DNA of 64,000 bases from Promethearchaeota archaeon. Lineage in GTDB: Archaea > Asgardarchaeota > Lokiarchaeia > Sigyniarchaeales > SOKP01. The notes below the pieces were generated by a model. The model did no database searches, had not been told where the DNA came from, and was given only the letters and a program-made list of their open reading frames with translations. This document shows positions 42,905 to 53,094 of this stretch, one piece after another. Positions within the stretch are counted from its first letter, which is position 1. Each line of letters starts with the position of its first letter. The stretch is taken from positions 199,966 to 263,965 of the forward strand of contig JAUWGH010000006.1 in NCBI GenBank assembly GCA_030606485.1, read 5' to 3'. Position numbers and translations under genes: made by a program.

Positions 42905-45781
42905 TTAACTAAATAGAGAATCTAGATTAGATTTTACATTAATATCTTCAATCTTATCTGAGAGTTCTTTAATTAATTTTTTAATATTACTAAGATTCAT
43001 TCCAGTTATACTCGTTGAAGCCTTAAAATCTACATTAAGTTTAATCTTAAGTGATTCTGACTTTTGTCCTAACATTAAAAGTAAAGTTTTTAAATTCATT
43101 AATAAATCCAAATTTTCCCAACTAAAATCCATCGAAAGGTTTAATTCTTTTAATATTTCAACAGTTGTTTCTGGAGGAGTAGTTGTTGGAGTAGCAGTGG
43201 TTGTCGTTGTTTCTGAAGGAGTAGTTGTTGGAGTAGTAGGAGTTGTCGTTGTTTCTGGAGGAGTAGCTGTTGGAGTAGTAGGAGTTGTTGTTGTTTCTGG
43301 AGGTTCACCTTTTTTAATAGAATTTTCAATAATTTGTTCAGCAATTGAATTTGGAATTAAAAGAGTATCGTTAGAGATAGAAATTTTATTCTTCGAAACT
43401 TTTTCTTTAAAGTACCAATTTTTAAAGTCTTCAGTAGTTAATTCTGAAAAATCCTTTTCTTCAATATTCTCTTGAAGTTTTCCATAAGCAAAATCTGCTC
43501 TTTGTACTCCTTGGATAATAGTTCTTATTAATACATTTTGATCTTTAAGAAGAACATCGCCTATTTGAAAGAATTGATTCCATATATTTTCAGAATTTTT
43601 AACTTCATTTAATGTTTGAACTAATGCTCCTGAAAAATAATTTTCAAAAATTTTGTTTTCATTAATTAATGTATTTTCAGCTCGTTCTTGAATACACTTT
43701 CCATCTTGAGACATTTTTAATACTTCTATCTTTTCTTCTTTATCCCACTTGCATACGATTGAAAAGGTTTTGTAAAAGTGTTGCTCAAGATTATCATTTG
43801 TGTCTTTAATCCTTTTTTTTAAATCTTGCTTCTGGGAAGAAGATAATCTATTAATAATCTCAGATTTTTCTATTTTTTCTAAAGCTAATAATTCCTTTAT
43901 TTTATCTCTCGTTTCATTAAAATTATATACTTCCGGCAAGATGAAAATTAAACCATTTTTATAGACTCTATTTGATTGTCCTATATTTTTTGTAAATTCT
44001 AGTAATTTGGCAATTATTTCGGGATTTAAACTATATAATTTACTTAATGGAATACCAAATGAAGAATCACATATGATATAATTAATTACTGGCTTTTCAG
44101 GGATATCTTTTGAAGAAGAAGGATAAATTACATATTGATAATTCTTTTTTATAATAGAATTAAGTTTAGATTTAAAGGTCTCATCAATTTCATTATCTTT
44201 TAATTTATTTTTTTCATCGATTATTATTGCATTTAAATTTACTTCTGTTTTTATTAAGAATTTTCCATTTTCTTCAAAGAAATAGAATAAATAATTTTTC
44301 ATCTTTTCTCTTGCAAGATCTATAAGAGCTGGAATAATGCCCGACTCATCGAACACAGATAGATTTAGGAATTTTTCATTAATACCAATCGGATCTGTTC
44401 CTACTTGAAAAGAATGTAGAAATATCACTCTAAATAATCTTTCTGCTAATTTAATTTCTTTTATTTTATCCTCACCGATTTCCTCTTCTTGTAGAAACCT
44501 AGCCCTTTTATTATCAGTATCAATAATACCTTCATAAGTTTGACCCATAAATTTTAGTAGAATAGCCTTGAGCTCTGGCTCGGTAATATTAAAGTGTCCT
44601 GGTAGAATTAGAGAGATATTTTTTTCATCTTTCAAATTTCTTAACAAAAGACTAAAGATATATAATACATATCTCGTTCGTTGGAAAGCTTCAGAAGCAT
44701 TCCATTTTTCATAGAAGACTTTAATTAATTCTGGGTGAAATGGATAACTTAATTTTAACTTATCTTCATAATTTTCAATAACAGTAGAAAAAATTTCTTC
44801 AGGCATAGAATTACTATATCTTTTATAGAGAGTGAATATTTTATTACAAATTTTGGTTATTTCATTCTTTTTTGTTTCTGATAAAGGTTTAAATAACCGT
44901 TTCCTAATAATATGGTAGATTTCATCACCTTCTATAGGTGGAATAATACTTTCTTCTCTTCCGATCATTTTCCTTAATGTTAGAAGATGTGCTTCTCCTC
45001 TTTCGGTTTGGGATTCAATACGGGTTTCTGGCAAAGATACTATTAAAGCAGTTTTTAGTTCTTCATCATTAATAACTTCAGGTAATCTTCGAAAGAATTC
45101 GAAAGTTGTATTTAACCATTCTTTATCTAATTTATCTAAATTTGAAATATATCCTAAAACCTCGTCCATAAGAATTAATGAGGGCTGTTCAATGCTTAAG
45201 AAGACTTTTTTTAGAGAATCTTTTGTAGGACAAGTTTTATTTTTATCATCTACTTCGAGAATTTTGTAACTTTCAATTCCTCCTAATTGATAAGCAAGTT
45301 CTCCCCATATAGTATTTACTTTAATATTATTTTCAATAATTCTACCCTTGTTTACATCTAAATTCGCACCTACTATAATACATATTGTAGGTGAAAATTC
45401 TTTAGGAATTTTTGAAAGGAATCCTTCTAAAATTTCATTAAAAAGAGGCTCGTCCTTTAATTTATAATAAGAATTATAGAAATGAAATAAAGCTGCCAAT
45501 GCATGGGTTTTTCCACCACCAAAAGATGTTTGTAGATTATAAACACCCTCTGTAGTTAACCCTAATAGCCGTGAAAGAACTCCCTTAAATAATTTTATTA
45601 GACCCTTGGTTAAATAAGTATTTTCAAAAAACAAAACAGGATCTGAATAATCTCTAACTCCTTTTCCTTTCTCAATTTTATCTAAATCTGCGACAAATAA
45701 CGAGCTATCTATCTTGTTAAGCTCAATAAAATCTTGTAATTCAATTATATTTTGCCAATTTTGAAATTTCATTTTTTTCAA
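42905..45781 (-). CDS. DUF499-family AAA-like ATPase of a DUF1156/SNF2 defence module
   Basis: The 958-residue protein starts with the DUF499 region: SDPVLFFENTYLTKGLIKLF, the Walker A-like NLQTSFGGGKTHALAALFHF near residue 92 and the Walker B-like LILMDEVLGYISN near 205. DUF499 proteins are encoded with DUF1156 methyltransferases and large helicases in predicted phage defence systems. Near the C-terminus (about 805-870) is a Thr/Pro-rich linker with 14-residue repeats, followed by a small helical end domain. It is the last gene of the leftward operon, 21 bases behind the methyltransferase gene. Confidence 0.88.
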   Translation of the reverse strand: MKKMKFQNWQNIIELQDFIELNKIDSSLFVADLDKIEKGKGVRDYSDPVLFFENTYLTKGLIKLFKGVLSRLLGLTTEGVYNLQTSFGGGKTHALAALFHFYNSYYKLKDEPLFNEILEGFLSKIPKEFSPTICIIVGANLDVNKGRIIENNIKVNTIWGELAYQLGGIESYKILEVDDKNKTCPTKDSLKKVFLSIEQPSLILMDEVLGYISNLDKLDKEWLNTTFEFFRRLPEVINDEELKTALIVSLPETRIESQTERGEAHLLTLRKMIGREESIIPPIEGDEIYHIIRKRLFKPLSETKKNEITKICNKIFTLYKRYSNSMPEEIFSTVIENYEDKLKLSYPFHPELIKVFYEKWNASEAFQRTRYVLYIFSLLLRNLKDEKNISLILPGHFNITEPELKAILLKFMGQTYEGIIDTDNKRARFLQEEEIGEDKIKEIKLAERLFRVIFLHSFQVGTDPIGINEKFLNLSVFDESGIIPALIDLAREKMKNYLFYFFEENGKFLIKTEVNLNAIIIDEKNKLKDNEIDETFKSKLNSIIKKNYQYVIYPSSSKDIPEKPVINYIICDSSFGIPLSKLYSLNPEIIAKLLEFTKNIGQSNRVYKNGLIFILPEVYNFNETRDKIKELLALEKIEKSEIINRLSSSQKQDLKKRIKDTNDNLEQHFYKTFSIVCKWDKEEKIEVLKMSQDGKCIQERAENTLINENKIFENYFSGALVQTLNEVKNSENIWNQFFQIGDVLLKDQNVLIRTIIQGVQRADFAYGKLQENIEEKDFSELTTEDFKNWYFKEKVSKNKISISNDTLLIPNSIAEQIIENSIKKGEPPETTTTPTTPTATPPETTTTPTTPTTTPSETTTTTATPTTTPPETTVEILKELNLSMDFSWENLDLLMNLKTLLLMLGQKSESLKIKLNVDFKASTSITGMNLSNIKKLIKELSDKIEDINVKSNLDSLFS
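43167..43303. repeat. 42-base tandem repeat inside the DUF499 gene
   Basis: Three full units of 42 bases (starting at 43167, 43209 and 43251) and 11 bases of a fourth, differing at one to four positions from each other. On the minus strand each unit codes for 14 residues of the type PPETTTTPTTPTAT. The length is a multiple of three, so copy number can change without a frameshift. Confidence 0.9.
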
Positions 45782-45802
45782 CCTCTATTAATTTTAAATA
45801 TA

Positions 45803-48430
45803 TTATAACCATTTCTTTAAATCGGTTTTTGTTTTTGTTTTCCCAAATCTTGCTAATAAACCTTGCAAATAATTATGTTCTTTATGATTACTTGGAAAAA
45901 ATTCTGCTAGAGCTTGCCCTACTTTCCATATATTTTCACCATATTTTTGTTCGATTTTTTTCACTTCAATATCTAAGTTTTTATCATTATTCTTCCATAA
46001 AATTGCCAAGAAATGCAGATTAGCGATTAAAGTTTCTAGATTTTCTCTATTTTTTAATAGAAAATCTTCTCTAGCCTGATTGCTGGCTAACAATAATTTA
46101 AACTTTTTATCTTTTAATTTTATTAATTTTTTCTTTCTTAAATCGTTCAATTCTCCAACTCCAAAAGATTGCGCTAATTTTAAAGCATCATCAAGATCGA
46201 TTCCATTATTTCTAAAAAACCAGCACCAAATAATATAAAGATTTGTAATATCATCAATAGACTTGATTACATTTTTCTCTAAAACAGTACCGAGTAAAAA
46301 GTCATTGACTATTTTTCGAACTAAATCTAAAAACTTTGATACTTTTACTGTTTGACCTGTTTTTTGGCTAAGTACATTCTTATATCTTGTAAAGATGTTT
46401 AGAGAGAATCCAATTGCAGATATAAAAAAGTCAGCTCCATAGATTTCTAAATCAACTAATAAATTTTTCAATTTTTTTATTAATTCATTTTCTAAAATAT
46501 TTTTGAAATTGGTTTCAAAAAAGATTACTTCTTTCTTTTTGATTTTTTTAAATACTATTGCTATACTAGATGCTAAAGCAACCTTATTATCATCTCTTAT
46601 ACCTCCTTTTTTTTCAGTTTCAATTGGCCATGCTGCAGATATTGTAAGATTTGATTCAATTATAGCTATTATTAACGCCTCCCATGCATCAACGGATTTG
46701 TGTGTAAACATAATTACTCCTATTCCATTAGGTTTCAATACTCGATGAAATTCCTTTAAAACTTTTGTTAAAGAATCCTCGTAAAATCTTTTAGCCTTTT
46801 TTTTATCTCCTTCATGTCTAAATCTACTTTGGATTATTTCGTCCTCTTTAGGAGTTAATGAAAAAAGAAATAATTCAGGAAAAATAGATTCTAAACATCT
46901 TTTTAACCAAATGTAAAAAAAATCGGATGGATTAGCATATAGCATCGCATCATAATAAGGTGGATCTGTAATTAGTAAATCTATTGAACCATCATCAAAT
47001 TCTAAACTCATAGCATTTCCTTGTTTTATATTAACTGTGTTGGAAAAATTTAAATTGTTCTCTGAAATTTTATCTATAAAATCTAAATATCTAATAGGTG
47101 TCCCTGAAAAATCGGTAAAAGGGTTTAATTCGGGATAATTCCCCTTCATAAAAATGCCTGCTCTAGACCAAGTTTGAGCAATTATTTCATTACTATCATG
47201 CCAATGAGTGAATTTTGAATTATAATTAATGATTCGGGACAATATAAAAGATAAAAATAAAATAACTGCTTTACTAAATTCTTTATCATCATACGAATTC
47301 GTTATCTCTATTAATATTTTTTTTAATTCTTCTGTATATAAAATACAAAATAACAATTGCCTTTCATTGAAAAACTCTTTCCATTTTAAAATACCATAAT
47401 TTTGAACCTGCCATCTTCTAACTTCTTTAGGTAATTGTTCATTCGGAATTAATTCTTTAAAGCTTTCTAATTTTTCCTTTACTGAATTAAAAATCTCTTC
47501 ATCATTATCAGTAGATAATCTATATATTCTATCATTTGATTTTTCATCTTTTTCTATAACAATCAATAATCTATCCTCAATTTTTTTTTCTCTAAATCTA
47601 GCCATAACCTCCTCATTAGCTAAAGTTAAACCACAAGCGGGACAAGTAATTTTCCCTCTTGAAAAGATTTTATAATCTTTTGGTTCAAAATCAATTTCTT
47701 CATTTTTTTGAATTATAAAATTGATTTCATTATTTTCTTTGGCTTTTTTTATAACAGGCTTTAAATAAATTTTCTTATTTTCTTTGTTTGCTAATTTTAA
47801 ATTTGAAATCATAGGAATTTGGGCATTACAATTAGAATTCTTGCATTTAATTTGCTTTGCCCAAAGATATACTAAAATTGTATTTTGATTCACTGGATTG
47901 ATATAATAATTTTTTATTAGGCGTTTTAATTTATTTTTGAGAATTTTCCACCATTTTCTAATTTCTATGATTAAAGTTTTATTATACCTTTGGATATACT
48001 CAGTTGTAGCCTTACCAATTAGAACTGCTATCGGATTAAGATCTATAGCATAGCTTTTTAAACCAATTCTGGCAGCCTCTAATGGTATCGCAGTACCACC
48101 AGAAAAAGTATCCAGTAGCACAAATTTTCTTCCAGTATTTTTTTCAACGATTAAAGAATTTAATTTTTCTTTGAATGTAATCTGGTTTGGTAATCTTTTA
48201 AAATCGGAACAACTATCTATTATAAATTTTTTAATTCTTTTTCTATCTACCTTATTTATTGGGTAATCAAATAGACAAGATAAAATTAATGCTCTACAAA
48301 CTGATGTTGGTCTTCTTGCCCACCATACATGAATCCCTGATATATTATCAGGTGGAGTGGTTTTTTCTTTACTCCCTATAACAGATAACTCGACAATTGG
48401 AAATTCTTCTTCTATAAATCTCTTCACCAT
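45803..48430 (-). CDS. DUF1156 DNA methyltransferase
   Basis: The 875-residue protein opens with the DUF1156 signature: IHVWWARRPTSVCRALILSC near residue 28, then FVLLDTFSGGTAIPLEAARI as SAM-binding region. A Zn site with CKNSNC near 195 and CPACGLTLAN near 260 lies in the middle, and the catalytic motif LLITDPPYYDAMLY (DPPY, adenine or cytosine-N4 type) near residue 488. It would modify host DNA so that the paired helicase/ATPase genes act only on unmodified DNA. Stop and next start are spaced 21 bases from the DUF499 gene; the helicase gene ends 1 base upstream. Confidence 0.9.
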   Translation of the reverse strand: MVKRFIEEEFPIVELSVIGSKEKTTPPDNISGIHVWWARRPTSVCRALILSCLFDYPINKVDRKRIKKFIIDSCSDFKRLPNQITFKEKLNSLIVEKNTGRKFVLLDTFSGGTAIPLEAARIGLKSYAIDLNPIAVLIGKATTEYIQRYNKTLIIEIRKWWKILKNKLKRLIKNYYINPVNQNTILVYLWAKQIKCKNSNCNAQIPMISNLKLANKENKKIYLKPVIKKAKENNEINFIIQKNEEIDFEPKDYKIFSRGKITCPACGLTLANEEVMARFREKKIEDRLLIVIEKDEKSNDRIYRLSTDNDEEIFNSVKEKLESFKELIPNEQLPKEVRRWQVQNYGILKWKEFFNERQLLFCILYTEELKKILIEITNSYDDKEFSKAVILFLSFILSRIINYNSKFTHWHDSNEIIAQTWSRAGIFMKGNYPELNPFTDFSGTPIRYLDFIDKISENNLNFSNTVNIKQGNAMSLEFDDGSIDLLITDPPYYDAMLYANPSDFFYIWLKRCLESIFPELFLFSLTPKEDEIIQSRFRHEGDKKKAKRFYEDSLTKVLKEFHRVLKPNGIGVIMFTHKSVDAWEALIIAIIESNLTISAAWPIETEKKGGIRDDNKVALASSIAIVFKKIKKKEVIFFETNFKNILENELIKKLKNLLVDLEIYGADFFISAIGFSLNIFTRYKNVLSQKTGQTVKVSKFLDLVRKIVNDFLLGTVLEKNVIKSIDDITNLYIIWCWFFRNNGIDLDDALKLAQSFGVGELNDLRKKKLIKLKDKKFKLLLASNQAREDFLLKNRENLETLIANLHFLAILWKNNDKNLDIEVKKIEQKYGENIWKVGQALAEFFPSNHKEHNYLQGLLARFGKTKTKTDLKKWL

Positions 48431-48431
48431 T

Positions 48432-51400
48432 TCACTTAACCATGAATTTTTTCCAATTTTTTTCTAAGATGATATATCGTTTTGTTTCTAAAATTTTGTC
48501 GTATTCTAAATTTTCAGCAGGATTTTGAACCGGGAAGATCTCTGGGTTATCTAAAGCGTAATCAACTACATATAGCCAAAAATCATCACCAAATCTTCCT
48601 GCCATAAACCATTCATTAGGAGTTATAAAAACATCTCCGCTTTCTGAATGGCCTTTAACTTCAATATGTCTTATTTCCTCTGTTATTGGATCTTTAGATA
48701 AAATATCATAACCACATCTTGTTAAATGTACATCTTTAGGTTTTCTTCTATTATCCTTTTCGTACTGAATTACAACCTTCATTGCAGCATCATCTATTTT
48801 ATTTTTATCAATCCCGTTTTCATAAATAATTGCCTTTTCTTTATCGAATTCCTCTTTCCCTTCAATGATACTTTTTGGAATAACCATCAAAATCCCAAAG
48901 AGTTGAGGAACATTTAATGTTATTTCTTTTTCTTTTAGAATTTGGTCAAATTTTAGTTTTTTTTCATAGATTAATTTTTCTTTATTTCTTTTTTCATTAT
49001 TCAATGCTAATTCGTAATTTTCTCCAGCATCAATTTTTTCTTGATAGTGATATATTTTTGAGAGGCTTTCTGAAATCTTCAAATTCATATTATTTTCAAT
49101 TGCTTTTTTTTTAATTTCATAATTTTCATTTTTATTTTTATTCAATTTTTCAAAATATTCAATTCTCAGTATGTTTTCTACTTCATTTTTTATAGAATTC
49201 CTTTCATTCATTAACTTTTTAATTTCAGAAAAGATATTTGAATTGATAACTTGATCAAAATTATTATTAGGGATTAAATCCCAAATTATCAAAGGTGATA
49301 CTTCTCTAATTTCCCCCTGAACATTTTGGTAAAGAGATAAAATTTTTTCAGAGACAATATTGTTATTACCATCTGTAATCTTACTATTATAAAACCAAAT
49401 AAGGCCTATCATTTGATTGTCTGGATCAATAAAAACAGCACCTTTAGATAATTGATCTGAAAAATTCAAAATACATCCTTCTATTAATGATTCTAATAAG
49501 GGATGTCCAGGTGCAACATAAGTTTTCTTACTGTCTTTCTTCCAAATTTTTTTGTTAAAAGTTATATCTTTATATCGTTCTAATAAAGGTCCATATTGTA
49601 TCTCTAAATTATAATCCCATAAATCACAAATTTTATTTGGTAATATGTGGATTTTATTAGTAGTAATTTTACCGCCAAATGATAATAGTGCAATCTCGGT
49701 ATATTCTTTAATATATTCTGGCCACAATCTGAATTCATCGGACTTTCTTACATCTTCATTTAAAATAGATAAATCTAAATGTTTTTGAGCTAAACTTTCA
49801 GATGAGAGAAGTTTTTGTGCTCTTTCTATCAAATCGTTGTCCATTTGATCGATTTTTTCTAAGACATCATCCCATCCATTTGGGGCATTTAAAGCAATTT
49901 TAAATAATTGGTTTAATCCGACATCTGTAAAAATTTCACCAATTACATCAAAAACTCTATCACTACTTAATGCTTTTCTAATAGTATCAAGTTTCTCTAA
50001 TAAGCGTTCTAAAACTCTTCCTTCCATTGTATTTTTTGCTACACAATTATAAATATAACAATCATGTGTCTGCAAATATCTATGTATTCGCCCCATTCGT
50101 TGTTCTAATCGATTCGGATTCCATGGTATATCATAATTTACCATAAGCCAGCAAAATTGTAAATTAATTCCTTCGCCAGCTGCTTCTGTCGCAACCAATA
50201 TTTGTTTTTGGTTTCTAAATCTCTCTTCTGCATTTATTCTTTCATTCATATTCATCATTCCATGTATCGTTTCAACCTCAAAGCCCCAATCAATCAATTT
50301 TTCTTTTAAATATTCAAGAGTGTCTCTAAATTCGGTAAAAATAATTAATTTTTCCTTATTATCTCGAATTTCTCCTTTTAAAGTTTCCCACAGATTTTTT
50401 AGTTTTGCTTCCTCTCCAAGATTTTCTACCTCTTCAGTTAATTCTATTAGATCATTTAATTCCTTAATTTCATAATTCAATTCGTCAATATTTTTTGCCA
50501 TTGTTAAAACTTCTAGTTGTTTTTCTATTTCCCACCGTTCTTTTTCAGATTTTTCTTCAAAATCACCAAATTTAAGAGCTTCTTGTAATTCTCTTTCTTT
50601 TTCGAGTAGATCTCTTGTGCCAAAATTTTTAACAAAATCACTTTCTTTAATTTTCTCAAATTTGTTTTTACGTCTAATTAAAGATTTTTTAATTGACCGA
50701 ATACTCGAACACAATCTTCTCTGTAGAAGTATTAATGCAAAAGCTACAGTTTTCCTCCTTTCGCTTAAAGCCAAATTATAATTTGTTTTTACATAATTGC
50801 TTACTTTTTCATATAATTCTTTTTCTTTAGCTGACAACTCAAACTTTATTGTTTTTGGATATCTATCAGGAAATAAAGGTCTCTTTTTGAAATCAACCAT
50901 GTTCTCTTTTAACCTTCTGATAAAAATTTCATTCTGTTTACTTTCTAAGTTCTTTAATTGATTTTCTAATTGAAAATTTTTAGAGATCCCGAACATTTCT
51001 GGTTCTAGTAGAGAGAGAAAAAGTGTAAAATTATTCATATCCCCTCTGTGTGGGGTAGCTGTTAAAAAGAGTAAGTGAGCACAAATTTTAGATAATATTT
51101 CTCCCAGTAGATACCTTTGGGTTTTTACTATTTTCGACCCAGATAACTTTGCTGACATTTTATGTGCCTCGTCAACAATTATCAAATCCCATTTCTCATT
51201 CTTGATTTTATCCCTAACATCTGACTGCTTTAGAAAATCTATTGATGTTAATATCTGCGCTTCTTTTCTCCATACATTTTGGTTCCAAAAAGAATTTAAA
51301 TATTTACGATCAATGTGAGTAAAATTTTCTGAGAATTTCTCTTTTAATTCTCTCATCCAATTATTTATTAGATGTCCGGGAGATACAATTAAGATTTTTT

Positions 51401-51845
51401 TTATTAATTTTCTATATTTCAATTCTTTAAGTACTAATCCAGCCATAATTGTTTTTCCAGCCCCAGGATCGTCAGCTATTAAAAACCTTATATTGGGTCT
51501 TGGGAGTATGTAATTATAAACTGCTTCTAATTGATGAGGAAGAGGATCAATCTTAGAAATTCCTACAGCAAAAAAAGGGTTATATTCGTAATTTATTCGA
51601 ATTAATTTCCCTATTAGCACTAAAAAAAATTTAGTTGGATCTCCTTCAAAATCATTTTCTTCAAAAATTTCAATTTCATTATAACGATTTAATTTTATAG
51701 AATGCTCAAAATATTCTTTATTGCTAATATAATAACCTTGAATAAGAATGTGATCATCTTCATTTACTACTGAGATAATTTTAACAACTCCATCCCACCA
51801 GGGAGCTTTGACTTTTTTATTACTTAATTTTTTTAACTCTAAAAT
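48432..51845 (-). CDS. SNF2-type helicase with DUF3883 domain
   Basis: The protein of about 1137 residues has Walker A DDPGAGKTIMAGL, the DEAH-like VDEAHK box, LTATPHRGDMNN, and the second helicase lobe with TEAAGEGINLQF and QRMGRIHRYLQ. The C-terminal region near 1060 (IEVKGHSESGDVFITPNEW) is DUF3883, a PD-(D/E)XK-like fold. GTG at 51620 would cut off 75 conserved residues (VKAPWWDGVVKI, DFEGDPTKFF) that continue in frame upstream to 51845. There GGTGAT is followed five bases on by ATT, and no ATG, GTG or TTG fits. It is the first gene of the helicase/methylase/DUF499 operon. Confidence 0.9.
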   Translation of the reverse strand: MLELKKLSNKKVKAPWWDGVVKIISVVNEDDHILIQGYYISNKEYFEHSIKLNRYNEIEIFEENDFEGDPTKFFLVLIGKLIRINYEYNPFFAVGISKIDPLPHQLEAVYNYILPRPNIRFLIADDPGAGKTIMAGLVLKELKYRKLIKKILIVSPGHLINNWMRELKEKFSENFTHIDRKYLNSFWNQNVWRKEAQILTSIDFLKQSDVRDKIKNEKWDLIIVDEAHKMSAKLSGSKIVKTQRYLLGEILSKICAHLLFLTATPHRGDMNNFTLFLSLLEPEMFGISKNFQLENQLKNLESKQNEIFIRRLKENMVDFKKRPLFPDRYPKTIKFELSAKEKELYEKVSNYVKTNYNLALSERRKTVAFALILLQRRLCSSIRSIKKSLIRRKNKFEKIKESDFVKNFGTRDLLEKERELQEALKFGDFEEKSEKERWEIEKQLEVLTMAKNIDELNYEIKELNDLIELTEEVENLGEEAKLKNLWETLKGEIRDNKEKLIIFTEFRDTLEYLKEKLIDWGFEVETIHGMMNMNERINAEERFRNQKQILVATEAAGEGINLQFCWLMVNYDIPWNPNRLEQRMGRIHRYLQTHDCYIYNCVAKNTMEGRVLERLLEKLDTIRKALSSDRVFDVIGEIFTDVGLNQLFKIALNAPNGWDDVLEKIDQMDNDLIERAQKLLSSESLAQKHLDLSILNEDVRKSDEFRLWPEYIKEYTEIALLSFGGKITTNKIHILPNKICDLWDYNLEIQYGPLLERYKDITFNKKIWKKDSKKTYVAPGHPLLESLIEGCILNFSDQLSKGAVFIDPDNQMIGLIWFYNSKITDGNNNIVSEKILSLYQNVQGEIREVSPLIIWDLIPNNNFDQVINSNIFSEIKKLMNERNSIKNEVENILRIEYFEKLNKNKNENYEIKKKAIENNMNLKISESLSKIYHYQEKIDAGENYELALNNEKRNKEKLIYEKKLKFDQILKEKEITLNVPQLFGILMVIPKSIIEGKEEFDKEKAIIYENGIDKNKIDDAAMKVVIQYEKDNRRKPKDVHLTRCGYDILSKDPITEEIRHIEVKGHSESGDVFITPNEWFMAGRFGDDFWLYVVDYALDNPEIFPVQNPAENLEYDKILETKRYIILEKNWKKFMVK

Positions 51846-52069
51846 ACATTATCACCAAAAATATAATTTAAATAAAAAAAATGTCGGATTATTATTGCCA
51901 ATTCTTATAATTATAATTGGATCGATATAATATTTAAAATTTAACAAATTTTTTAAAAAAAAAACTTTTCCAAAACAGTAAAAAATATAAATTGGATTAG
52001 TAAAATTAAGTATATTCCCTATTCTTTTTAGAAAATTAGAAAAAAAATCGAAAAAATTGATAAAATGAT

Positions 52070-52798
52070 ATGAATATGATTGAAGAGAGTAATAATCAAT
52101 GTATAGAGAAAATTATTAATTTTATGGAAGATAGAATATCAAGAATTATGAATAATGAAACCCCTTTACCATTTTATAAAAGCGCAAAGATAGTACTTCA
52201 TTTAATTCCTATTATCTCCTATAAAATAGGACAAAATTTCGATCTAACACAGATAAACTGGGCGTTTAATGGAATAAAGCCAATTAGACCTAATTATTCA
52301 ACTTGGGATTATGAAATCTGTGCTAATAGTTATATAGCATATAATAAACCCCCAGAAGAGAATATGGTAGATTCTTATATTGAGATATTTACTAATGGAA
52401 TTATTGAAGCTGTCGATGGTTATATACTCAAACCTCGCAATAATGATCTATGGATTCGGCCAATTATGTTAGAAAATCATATAATTAAGTCAATTGGTGA
52501 ATATTTAACAATTCTTCAAAATCTAAATATAGAACTACCGATATATCTCTACTTAAATCTACTGGGAATCAATGGATATAAAGTGTATGTTCATGAAGGA
52601 TTTGAAGGACACCTTTCTTCTGAAATTATTGAAGATGATCGATTATTTACACCTGAAGTAATTATCAATAATTATAATTCTAGACCAGAAGATATATTAA
52701 AAAAGTGTTTTGATGCTATCTGGCAAGCCTCTGGACTCAAAGGATCTTATAACTATTATCAAAGTGGAGAACGGAAGCAAAGACCATATAAAGAATAA
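52070..52798 (+). CDS. protein like the C-terminal domain of AlbA_2-type ATP-binding proteins
   Basis: The 242-residue protein contains PLPFYKSAKIVLHLIPI near residue 34, then PNYSTWDYEICANSYIAY and YIEIFTNGIIEAVDGYIL near 105, a pattern seen in the C-terminal half of AlbA_2/Schlafen-like bacterial proteins. The AlbA_2 domain itself is missing. Such proteins occur in defence islands. It is transcribed divergently from the helicase operon; the gap of 224 bases holds both promoters. The function is unknown and the family call is moderate. Confidence 0.5.
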   Translation: MNMIEESNNQCIEKIINFMEDRISRIMNNETPLPFYKSAKIVLHLIPIISYKIGQNFDLTQINWAFNGIKPIRPNYSTWDYEICANSYIAYNKPPEENMVDSYIEIFTNGIIEAVDGYILKPRNNDLWIRPIMLENHIIKSIGEYLTILQNLNIELPIYLYLNLLGINGYKVYVHEGFEGHLSSEIIEDDRLFTPEVIINNYNSRPEDILKKCFDAIWQASGLKGSYNYYQSGERKQRPYKE

Positions 52799-52836
52799 TT
52801 CTTAGATTAAACGTTAATAATATACAATATTTTATA

Positions 52837-53031
52837 ATGAATGATCAAAAGAAAGATTTAAGTATAAAAATAAAAAAATCTGAAATCCTAAATTTTTTAG
52901 TGAATTACTTCAGATATGCGATTCTAATTGTGATGATTATATTAGATTTTGTTTTAGTTGATCCTCTTTTAAATTTGATAATCTCATTTAGTTTGATTTT
53001 GATTTATATATTTATCATTATTATTAAATAA
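52837..53031 (+). CDS. small membrane protein, unknown
   Basis: The 64-residue protein has a charged start (MNDQKKDLSIKIKKSEI) and two hydrophobic segments (RYAILIVMIILDFVLV and LLNLIISFSLILIYIFIII). It lies between the gene at 52070 and the McrB-like gene, 38 and 63 bases away, same strand. Small two-helix proteins in such positions can be holin-like effectors. No family is recognised. Confidence 0.5.
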   Translation: MNDQKKDLSIKIKKSEILNFLVNYFRYAILIVMIILDFVLVDPLLNLIISFSLILIYIFIIIIK

Positions 53032-53094
53032 AAAAAAAATTATTATATTTTTATAATTTAATAAAATAAATTATATTATTCTGGGAAATTAAAA

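Noticed and set aside
43150-43475. Long frames on both strands across the repeat in the DUF499 gene
   Set aside because: Low-complexity products (runs of Val/Gly or Leu/Gln) arise from the 42-base repeat; the DUF499 frame explains the DNA.
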